Source: an uncultured Saprospiraceae bacterium (GTDB lineage Bacteria; Bacteroidota; Bacteroidia; Chitinophagales; Saprospiraceae). Taken from it: a stretch of DNA of 64,000 nucleotides. Below the pieces are notes generated by a model. It was not told the DNA's origin and made no database searches. It saw only the letters and a list, made by a program, of their open reading frames with translations. Position 1 is the first letter of the stretch. The number at the start of each line of letters is the position of its first letter. This document shows positions 1 to 9,100 of the stretch, piece by piece. Location of the stretch: the NCBI GenBank assembly GCA_937959115.1, contig CALGAW010000036.1, forward strand, positions 1 through 64,000, in the 5' to 3' direction. Position numbers and translations under genes: made by a program.

Positions 1-1
1 G

Positions 2-235
2 GAGGAAATCGACTGGAATGTCTATGGTCTTCAGCGGGTAGCCCAGTTTCGGCATACGTTACCAGTGGACAACGGTGTTGAGTTGGACATAATCGTTCTC
101 CTTGAAGGACCTACAGACACGTTAGGTCAAATGTCAACTGTATTAAATGGTATGCGGCAGATATTACCGGGTATGACCCAAGCCAATCAACCTCCTCAAA
201 CCCCTGCAGGACAGCCCTACAACACAAGCTTGTAA
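2..235 (+). CDS. C-terminal end of an unknown protein (5' truncated by window)
   Basis: An open frame enters from the left edge and stops with TAA at 233-235, giving the last 77 residues of a protein. The tail is Pro/Gln/Asn-rich (several QPP and AGQP stretches) after a short folded-looking segment with VELDIIVLLEGPTDT. I do not recognise the family and no function can be assigned from this fragment. The next gene starts about 400 bases downstream, so the two are probably not tightly coupled. Confidence 0.6.
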   Translation, partial: EEIDWNVYGLQRVAQFRHTLPVDNGVELDIIVLLEGPTDTLGQMSTVLNGMRQILPGMTQANQPPQTPAGQPYNTSL

Positions 236-636
236 CTTCAATCAAAAAGCGATTCTAGACTTACAATATGTGCTCTATTGGGTTATTTAAACAAGCCACA
301 ACTACTGTTTAAATTACTGATAACCAATTTTTTAAATTCGATAAAGCTTTGTTTTTCATTAAGCAAACAACTATTTACTCGTTATGTTTAACCAGAAAAT
401 TGAGGTTCAAGCCTTTAACTTAGCTTTTGAAAAGGGATACGAAAAGAAATTTAGTGTTTAAACTTGGGTGTTTTTCAATTTGAACAACAGTATCAAATCT
501 TAATAACTCATGAAAATACTGCCGGATGAGAATCTTCAAAACCCAGTATGAAAGAAAGCTAAACTTAATAAGACTTTACTCATTTTGCCCCTTGTTTTAT
601 CTGCTAACGGAGACCAATTACTAATCGATCTATATT
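236..636. other. Intergenic stretch, AT-rich, nothing recognised
   Basis: This 401-base gap precedes the first giant gene. It is AT-rich. A 25-codon ATG-initiated frame lies near 384-461, but nothing supports it as a gene. I saw no strong hairpin-plus-T-run terminator and no RNA gene. It presumably holds the promoter of the downstream gene. Confidence 0.5.
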
Positions 637-3600
637 ATGAAAATCAAAACAAATCTACTGAACCTTAAAACAATTGGTTCATTATTAATCCTTGTGTTAC
701 AATTGCTAGCGTTTCAATCCTTGCTATCCGCTCAATTTTATGTAAAGGAATCAAGGGTGATCAGTCCTTCGTCCTTTCCTAGGGTCCAACAGGTTTACAA
801 CAATAATTTATACATCATCGGATCAACGAGCAACACGAGCTTTCCCACTACAGATAGCAGTACTATTACGGGGAGCAATGGACTGTTTTTTCTAAAATTT
901 GATAGCCTTAGTACTTTGGTTGCAGAGTCGAAAGTATCAGAGTATTTTTATGCTGAGCAAATGTTCATCAAAAATGATATTATCTATGTGTTTGGAACTG
1001 CACCGAACCAGTTACCTAGCCATACACAGGTTCCGAGTAGCGGAAAAAATGATGTCTATATATTGAAGCTGGATTTAGACGGAAATCTTCTAGAAGCGAC
1101 CTACTTTGGAGGAAACAAGAGTGATTCCTTTAACTCTGCTGCAATACATGGAAACACGATTAGTTTGGTCCTTTCAACCTATTCTATTGATATTCCTGTT
1201 ACAGATAATTCAACATACAAAAGGTACACTGATTTAGTATATGCTCAATTTGACTTGACTACTTTGAATTTAAATTTTGCAACGTATCTTGGTGGTGATG
1301 GAGATGAGAGATATGGGATACTTCAAACACAAGGAACTAGTGCCTATATTGCTTATGAAACAACATCTACAAATCTCCCAGGTGCTGGAAGTGATACGTT
1401 GAACGGCTATTCTGATATTGCTATTTCGAAAATAGATCTGTCCTCTGGGAATCTCTTATCCACAATTTATCTTGGTGGTTCGAACTGGGATTATCCTCTT
1501 AGTTTTATCGTGCAGGATAGTGAATTAAGTGTTTATATAGAAACAAATAGCCCCGATTTCCCATTAGCTTCTCCTTCGCCAAGTTATAATTGGACTGCTT
1601 TTGCCCGATTAGATACAAGCTTAAACCAAATAGTCGGTACTTATTTAACTTATCTGGACGAATTAAGTGAAGTTTTCTTTGTAAAGCATAATGGATTTTA
1701 TTATAGTGTTGAATATGAAGAAGAAGATGAGGCAGAGTTAATTAAGTTTGATAAAAATGGAATCATCCAATGGAGATATGCACCAGATAACAACATGACA
1801 ACGATTGATTTAAAAATTTATGACGATAAAATTTATTACTTAAATTATGGTTCTCAATTACCTGTCACACAAAATTGTACTTATACTGGAGCAAATCACC
1901 TAGAAATATTGTCCCAAGATGGTGATATAATGTACTCGAATTTTTATCCCGTTAAATCTTCTTACATCAAATGGGCATTTATCGATTCATTACAGCATTT
2001 CCTTGTTGGTAGGAGCTATAATAGTTACAATAACTGTTTGCCTACAACTGACAGTAGTCAAGGCAGTGGACTGTACACACAATTAGTATCGTTTGAAGTC
2101 CCCGAATTCCTTGGTGATCCAAACCCTGATAACCTTACACAAACGGTTTGTAAAAATGGATTGGTGGATCCGATTAGAGTTGACCCCTATATGGTTTCGG
2201 GTACTACTCTTCCAATACTTTACGAATGTGGAATTCCCTTGTATCAATGCGATATTGAGGCCCTATACCAATGGCAGCAGTCCAATTCAACAAGTGGTCC
2301 GTGGACAGATATTCCTGGCGGGAACAACGCAAATTTCTCTCCTACTCCAGTTGTGACAACTACCTATTATAGAAGACTTGCTAGAGCCAACAAATGCTTC
2401 AATGGTCCTATCATTCAAACATCGACTATTCATAGTGTGATCGTAAACCAATACCAAGCGCCATACGTTGATGCTGGCGGTGTTTATTTCAGCTGCCCTG
2501 GAACCCCAGTCACCTTAAATTCAACGATATCAAGTGGAACACCCCCCTTTCAGTATTCCTGGCATGCTAGTAACAGCGCAACAACAATTGGTTCCACCGC
2601 AAACATCACAGTTACCCCTGCACAAGTCGGATCCGTAATTTATACCTTGTATGTTACAGATGCCAATGGCTGTGAACAACTTGATCAAGCAATCGTGCAC
2701 TCCGTTATTGCAGATGCTGGATCAGATATTTATTATTGTGCAGCTCAACCCGCTCCATCCATTGGAGGAGGAAGCATACCAATTCAAGGCGTCACCTATC
2801 AATGGTCACCAGCAACAGGGCTAAGCTGTGCAAACTGCCTTCATCCTGTTGCCACCCCAACCGTAAGCACACTGTATACACTCACAATGACAATGCCTGT
2901 GACGGGTAATGCAAGCACTTGTGTAACGACCGACCAAGTAACCGTTATTCCCGTTGATGCTCCAGCTCAAAACTTTGCAGGAGTTGATATCATAGGTTGT
3001 GGTGGAGACAATACGTCTATTGGAGGGGCAGCAGAATCAGGATTTTTCTACAAATGGTCGACAGGATATTATCTGACAAACTGTAATGCAACGCCTACCA
3101 TATTTAATCGGACGTGCATATCTCCAAATCCAAGCACATTTACCTTGACAGCCACCAATCAAGGCTGTACTTGGGAGGATGACATGGAATTAACAGTTCT
3201 TTGTACAGGGTTAGGATATATTAGTTGTGGTCCTGGTGTTATTGGACATCAAGATAATACTCCAAACATTAACGAGACCTATCAATGGACACAACTATCC
3301 GGAGATGGTATGATTGTTGGCCCCACTAATACCGCACAAACTTCTGTATCACCATCCATTACAATGACCTCGGTTTATGAACGTGAAGTTTCCTATGGAG
3401 GAACCACTTGTACCAGTACGATTTCCGTTCCTCCCTGCGCAAACCCGGCACCATCAATAACTCAACTTAGCTCGTGTCTGAATCTTAATACAAACCCAGA
3501 TGCTTGTATCAATATTTCAATATTTGGCATTCCATATCCAAACACGATTGTTTGGTCACCACAAATTGGCTTGAGCAATTACAATAATCGATTTACTTGT

Positions 3601-5811
3601 CTCACGGATACCATACATCGTACCTATACTGTAACAGTTACAAGCGATAACGATTCTACGATTTCAGCAACGACAATGGTGGAAGTAAACAATCCTTTTT
3701 GGATAACTCCAGAATTTGAGGCAATAGACACAATTGTATGCCCAAATGAACCTGTAAATATTGGGCAACCTGGCCTAGTAGGATATACCTATTTATGGTC
3801 CCCACAAACAGGGTTGGATGATCATTCTTCAGCGAATCCTATAGCAACAGTATCTACAACAACCCAATTTATTGTAAGGGTGACAAATACGAACTCTGGC
3901 TGTATGTTGAGGGATACAGCAGTGGTGGGTGTTTCGCCAGTATATGCAGATGCAGGAGATGATGTAGTCCTTTGTGACAATGGAACAATTGTTCTTGGGG
4001 TTCCAGCACAACCAAATGCAATTTACTCCTGGCAGCCTTCAGGAGCAGTTTGGCAAAATGGTACGGATCAGTTTTCTGCACAACCTGAAGTATTGGTTGG
4101 TACGAATACCACGTTTACATTGACTGTTCAAGACACATTGAATGATTGTGTTGATACAGATCTTGTTAATGTTTCTGTCGGAAATCCGATTGTTCCTTTT
4201 CTATTGCAAGACATTACGTATTGCTCGCCTCAGAATAGTATTCAATTAGGCGTCGGTGTGCCATCTGGTTATGCTAGTTATCAATGGTCTCCAAGCCTCA
4301 ACCTATCGAACCCTAGTATTCCAATGCCCACATTGATTACGCCCAGTTCTATCCCCGTGGAATATACCGTGATCGCGACCAATCAATCAGGTTGTACCTC
4401 CATCGCTAAACAATTGGTCAGCCCAAATACTGTGGAGCCGATTGTTGAGTCACCAAAATCGATTTGTGCCGGAGAATCTGTTTATATTGGTAGTAATCAG
4501 AACATAACAGGGCCGGGCATCACTTATTCTTGGAGTCCAATAACAGATATAGATGATCCAACTTCTCCCAACCCGCTTGTAACGGGTTCGGCTTCCGGTT
4601 CTACACTTTATACGGTAACTGTTAATAATAATGGTTGTACTAATTCTGCTTCTATTGAGGTAACGGTCAATGCCTTTGAGATCTCTCTGTCGTCAAAAAT
4701 CGTATGTGCAGGATCCTGTGTTTCTATAGGAGCCCAACCTGTCACGGGGTCATCGTATCTATGGGTTCCTGCGTATGGATTAGACGATCCAACCCTTGCC
4801 AATCCGAAAGCCTGCGTTATGACTGACACCGTATACACACTATATGCTAATGGTCCTACTGGCTGTCAAACCATTGTGGACGTACCAATTTATGTACATC
4901 CCGAATCTGCTCCACAAGTCACTGTTCCTCCTTTATCGGTTTGTTTAGGTAGTGGTCAAGACACGCTAAAGCCAATTGTTGCCCCTACGGGAAGTTATAC
5001 CTACAACTGGGCACCTAACAACGGAACGCTAGATTATCCGAATGCTGAAACGCCTTCTGTCGTCTTGTTTTCTGCTGGCACGCATACTTATGATGTAACC
5101 GTGACCAATACCATTTCTGGCTGTGCCTCCGAGTCTTCCGTTGTCGTAACAGCTGGAAACTGTAATGATCCTGCGTACCTGTGCTCCAATCTTGATGTTT
5201 GTTTAGAAATCGGCATAGATCCAGATCATCCATTAACAACGATTGACTGTGATGGTGATGGAGTCACCAATGAAGACGAATGTGCAGACGGCACGGATCC
5301 ACTCGACCCTTGTGATTATGTGGACACAAGTATCACTTTGCCAGTTACCGCTGACCAAAGTGGTTGTCCACCCACCTGTCCAGATTTGACACCGACTGTC
5401 CGCATTCTCCCTGGAAATCTTTCCGGAAATTCTGTGATTCAAGTTGCTGTTAGAATCTCGGAGGTACACAATATCGACACCGATGCCACTGTCATCAGTG
5501 TTCGTATTCCTTCTGATCCTCGTTTGTTGTTTGTTTGGGATATAGGGTTGACCTTTGCGGCCTTCACCTCTGTACAGAATCCGGATTGGAACTATCTTGG
5601 TGACAATGGTGTTTTCCACACCTGGACGTACAACGGACCGGGACTAATCATCGATGGCCTGAGTACTTCTGCCTTTGGGTTTATTGGTTTCTATGACCCA
5701 CAAGGGACGGACGGGCAAACCAATATTACGGCCACTGTTTTTCCGTTTAGCGGTGGGGAGTGTAATTTGACAAATAATTCAGATTCGGAATTGTTGATTT
5801 ATTTCCAGTAG
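637..5811 (+). CDS. Giant secreted protein: beta-propeller-like N-terminus, Ig/PKD-like repeats, TSP3 loop and shared C-terminal module
   Basis: This 1724-aa protein starts with a signal peptide (Lys-rich start, hydrophobic core ending near LLSAQ). Residues about 30-480 contain SBBP-like beta-propeller units (ATYLGGDGDE, TIYLGGSNWD). Residues about 550-1520 hold roughly ten Ig/PKD-like repeats of the form (Y)xWSPxxGLxxxxxxNPxAxPxxxTxYTLxVT, each with paired Cys. One canonical thrombospondin type 3 calcium loop follows (DCDGDGVTNEDEC, near 5248-5286), then a terminal domain of about 150 residues ending in GGECNLTNNSDSE. That terminal region is closely related to the end of the convergent giant gene. 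It carries neither a type A nor a type B (CHU_C) T9SS sorting domain. It is probably a cell-surface or secreted adhesin-like protein; the role is inferred from architecture only. Confidence 0.85.
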   Translation: MKIKTNLLNLKTIGSLLILVLQLLAFQSLLSAQFYVKESRVISPSSFPRVQQVYNNNLYIIGSTSNTSFPTTDSSTITGSNGLFFLKFDSLSTLVAESKVSEYFYAEQMFIKNDIIYVFGTAPNQLPSHTQVPSSGKNDVYILKLDLDGNLLEATYFGGNKSDSFNSAAIHGNTISLVLSTYSIDIPVTDNSTYKRYTDLVYAQFDLTTLNLNFATYLGGDGDERYGILQTQGTSAYIAYETTSTNLPGAGSDTLNGYSDIAISKIDLSSGNLLSTIYLGGSNWDYPLSFIVQDSELSVYIETNSPDFPLASPSPSYNWTAFARLDTSLNQIVGTYLTYLDELSEVFFVKHNGFYYSVEYEEEDEAELIKFDKNGIIQWRYAPDNNMTTIDLKIYDDKIYYLNYGSQLPVTQNCTYTGANHLEILSQDGDIMYSNFYPVKSSYIKWAFIDSLQHFLVGRSYNSYNNCLPTTDSSQGSGLYTQLVSFEVPEFLGDPNPDNLTQTVCKNGLVDPIRVDPYMVSGTTLPILYECGIPLYQCDIEALYQWQQSNSTSGPWTDIPGGNNANFSPTPVVTTTYYRRLARANKCFNGPIIQTSTIHSVIVNQYQAPYVDAGGVYFSCPGTPVTLNSTISSGTPPFQYSWHASNSATTIGSTANITVTPAQVGSVIYTLYVTDANGCEQLDQAIVHSVIADAGSDIYYCAAQPAPSIGGGSIPIQGVTYQWSPATGLSCANCLHPVATPTVSTLYTLTMTMPVTGNASTCVTTDQVTVIPVDAPAQNFAGVDIIGCGGDNTSIGGAAESGFFYKWSTGYYLTNCNATPTIFNRTCISPNPSTFTLTATNQGCTWEDDMELTVLCTGLGYISCGPGVIGHQDNTPNINETYQWTQLSGDGMIVGPTNTAQTSVSPSITMTSVYEREVSYGGTTCTSTISVPPCANPAPSITQLSSCLNLNTNPDACINISIFGIPYPNTIVWSPQIGLSNYNNRFTCLTDTIHRTYTVTVTSDNDSTISATTMVEVNNPFWITPEFEAIDTIVCPNEPVNIGQPGLVGYTYLWSPQTGLDDHSSANPIATVSTTTQFIVRVTNTNSGCMLRDTAVVGVSPVYADAGDDVVLCDNGTIVLGVPAQPNAIYSWQPSGAVWQNGTDQFSAQPEVLVGTNTTFTLTVQDTLNDCVDTDLVNVSVGNPIVPFLLQDITYCSPQNSIQLGVGVPSGYASYQWSPSLNLSNPSIPMPTLITPSSIPVEYTVIATNQSGCTSIAKQLVSPNTVEPIVESPKSICAGESVYIGSNQNITGPGITYSWSPITDIDDPTSPNPLVTGSASGSTLYTVTVNNNGCTNSASIEVTVNAFEISLSSKIVCAGSCVSIGAQPVTGSSYLWVPAYGLDDPTLANPKACVMTDTVYTLYANGPTGCQTIVDVPIYVHPESAPQVTVPPLSVCLGSGQDTLKPIVAPTGSYTYNWAPNNGTLDYPNAETPSVVLFSAGTHTYDVTVTNTISGCASESSVVVTAGNCNDPAYLCSNLDVCLEIGIDPDHPLTTIDCDGDGVTNEDECADGTDPLDPCDYVDTSITLPVTADQSGCPPTCPDLTPTVRILPGNLSGNSVIQVAVRISEVHNIDTDATVISVRIPSDPRLLFVWDIGLTFAAFTSVQNPDWNYLGDNGVFHTWTYNGPGLIIDGLSTSAFGFIGFYDPQGTDGQTNITATVFPFSGGECNLTNNSDSELLIYFQ

Positions 5812-6105
5812 GTTAAACCCGCTCCATCCATTGGTTATTGTCAAGACTGAAGTCTGTTGTTTATGAACATAAAACATATAGAGAAAGCACTAAAACTAAA
5901 GGGCAAGTCTCCAATTGTCTTTGAGGATTATGCTGGAGTTCTATATGCTTAAAAAGGAAAAAAAGCAATTGAGCATTGAAGGAAAATATTAAAAAGTAGT
6001 GCGGTGGAAATAGGTGTAAAACAAACATCAGAAGGAATAGATTGAGCTAATTCATTGATAAATGATAGTAGATTTAGGATTGGCAAAGCCTACTTTACTT
6101 TATCC
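5812..6105. other. Gap between the convergent giant genes with a possible decayed ORF
   Basis: There is no convincing intact gene here. A short ATG frame at 5863-5952 (29 codons, starting MNIKHIEKALKLKGK) is followed in a shifted frame by coding-like sequence interrupted by two TGA stops (about 5954-6119: KGKKAIEH, stop, RKILKSSAVEIGVKQ and so on). This pattern is what a decayed small gene would look like, but the parent family is not recognised. The alternative is chance translation of AT-rich spacer. Confidence 0.25.
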
Positions 6106-6138
6106 AAAAAAAATGGCCACCCGTTCCCGGATGACCAT
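6106..6138 (-). terminator. Rho-independent terminator of the 1954-aa gene
   Basis: Read on the minus strand, an 11-bp stem (ATGGTCATCCG paired with CGGGTGGCCAT, two G-U pairs) closes a GGAA tetraloop. It is followed at once by eight T. It begins 30 bases after the stop of the minus-strand giant gene. It is one of the clearest intrinsic terminators in the window. Confidence 0.9.
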
Positions 6139-6167
6139 CATAAAACTATCAGTTAATACTCCAAAGA

Positions 6168-9100
6168 TTATTCGAAGTAAACAAGTCGTTCTGAATCTGT
6201 ATTGTTGGAAAGATTACATTCTCCACCACTGAACGGGAATACCGTCGCTGTGATTGTCGTCTGCCCATCCGTACTTTGTGGGTCGTAGGTACCTTCAAAG
6301 CCAAATGCTTCCGTGGCCCCACCGATAATCGTACCACTGTTACTAGTATAGTGCCATTCGTGGAACAATCCACCAATAATACCTTGGTAATTCCAGTCAG
6401 CATTGTTGACAGGAGTTAGTGCCGCAGTCGTTAAATTAGGATTCCAAACAAACACAAATCGTGGGTCATTTGGTATTCTCACTCTAATTAATGAACCGTC
6501 CGTGTCTCGTGTGTTAAGCTCAGTGACCTTCACCGCAACGCCTACACCAGAAACTCCAGCAATATTACCAGGAAGTATCGTCATAATCGGAGTAAGGTCT
6601 GGACATAGTCCTTCACAATTACTCTGATCTGCCGTTACTGGCATGCTGATACTCGTATCTTCAAAATCACAAGGATCTAAAGGATCAGTGCTATCAGTAC
6701 ATTCCATACCATTGCTAACACCATCACCATCACAATCTGAACTACTGATCGGATTGGTTGGATCACTCATAATAAGTGCACAGAGATCAATCTCTTGATC
6801 AACTACAACAGTACAGTCATCTGCAGGATCCGCTGGATCACCACCACTTTGACATTCTGTATAGTTATCAATACCACCGTCATCACAATCTAAGTCCGCC
6901 ATCGGATGATTTGTATCGTAGTTGATTAGCTGACAGATGTTGAGACCTTCATCAATCGCAGCTTGACAGTCGTCTGCTGGATCAAATGGCTCTTCAGCAC
7001 TGTTACACTCATCAATATTCGACACTCCACCATTATCACAGTCTTGATTCGCAAGCGGATGGCTTGGATCTCCGTTGATCATAGCACAAATATCTACATT
7101 ACCAGCTGCTGCTGCCTGACAGTCATCAGAAGCCTCATCTGGGTCCGTTCCGTTTGCACATTCAGTCTGATTATCAATTCCTCCGTTATCACAATCTAGT
7201 GATGCGAGTGGATGATTTGGATCAGCCGTAAGTACTGCACAAATATCTGTGCCGTCTGTAGCAGCTTCTTCACAGAAATCAGTAGGACAATCGATATCGT
7301 CAGAAGGGACTGTTGGATCTAGTCCATCGTCACACTCCGTTTGATTATCAACACCTCCCATATCACAGTCAAGCGTCGCCCAAGGGTGTCCGCCACCAGC
7401 AATAATCGTACAAATATCCATACCTGCTGAAGCAGCAGCTTCACAGTCATCTCCTGCAGTTGCAGGATCTTGGCCATTTGTACATTCTGTAAAGTTATCG
7501 ACACCACCATCATCACAATCTAAGTTTGCAAGCGGATGATTTGGATCATAGTTGATGAGTGCACAAATGTTCAATGCTTCAGCAATCGCTGCTTGACAAT
7601 CGTCAGATGCAGCATTTGGATTTGTTCCAGCAGCACATTCTGTTTGATTATCAACACCACCATTATCACAATCTTGTGTTGCTAGTGGATTACTAGGATC
7701 AGCAGTAAGTACAGCACAAACATCCATTCCTGCAGAACTTGCCGCAGTACAGTCATCAGCTGGATCACTAGGATCGGTGCCTTCCATGCATTCTGTGCCG
7801 TTATCAACACCACCACCATCACAGTCTAAAGTAGCTAATGGACCAGTTGGGTCTCCATCGATAATTGAACAGATATCAGCATCTGCCGCTTCAACACAAG
7901 GATCAAGTGGACAGTCTAAATCATCAGAAGGATCATTAGGATCTGTGCCACTAGCACACTCTGTTTCATTGTCAACACCACCGTTGTCACAATCTAATGC
8001 TGCCCATGGATGTCCGCCACCTGCAATAATTGTACAGATGTCAAGACCACCCTCTGCTGCTGCCTGACAGTCATCAGCTGGATCACTAGGATCTTCGCCA
8101 TTGACACATTCCATATAGTTCGAAACACCACCATTATCACAATCTAATGTTGCTAATGGGTGAGTAGCATCGTAATTGATCAATACACAAATATTTGTTC
8201 CAGAATCAATTGCTGCTTGACAATCATCCGCTGGGTCAGTTGGATCTTCACCACTTTGACATTCAATCATATTTGGTACACCACCATTATCACAATCTAA
8301 CATTGCAAGCGGGTGATCAGGATTATTGGCAATGATCCCACAAATATTCAAATTAGCATCAATAGCTGCTTGACAATCATCTTCAGGATCTGATGGATCT
8401 TCACCGTTATCACATTCTGTCTGATTACTAACGCCTCCACCATCGCAATCTAATGTTGCAAGAGGAGAATTAGGGTTTCCAGCCAAGACAACACAAATGT
8501 CTAAGTTTTCATTTGTAACTTCAACACAAGGATCAAGCGGACAATCTAAATCATCTGAAGGATCATTCGGGTCTGTACCACTTGCACACTCCGTTTCGTT
8601 GTCAATACCACCGTTATCACAATCTAGTGTCGCCCAAGGGTGTCCACCGCCTGCAATAATTTGACAAATGTTCATCCCTGATTCAGCTGCAGCAAGGCAA
8701 TCATCATCAGGATCAGAAGGATCCTGTCCATTTTGACACTCTACAAGGTTTGACACACCGCCGTTATCACAATCTCTAAAAGCTAGCGGGTGTGTTGAAT
8801 CAAAGTTAATTAAAGCACAAATATCGAGACTTGCGTCAATTGCTGCACTACAATCATCCACTGGATTGTTTGGATCTTCCTGTGTATTACATTCAGTAGC
8901 ATTATCAACTCCACCGTTATCACAATCTTGTGTTGCTAGTGGGTTCGTTGGATCATTAATGATGATAACGCATAGGTTTAGATTTGCTGTAAAAACCGTT
9001 CTACAATCATCATCAGGATCTGAAGGATCGCCACCATTATTACATTCCGTTTCGTTATCAATACCACCATTATCACAATCTAATGTTGTCAATGGTGAAC

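Noticed and set aside
7777-8067. Plus-strand frames across the repeat array (also 8866-9237)
   Set aside because: They are antisense translations of the repetitive minus-strand gene; their Ser/Pro-rich repeats mirror the codon pattern of the array.
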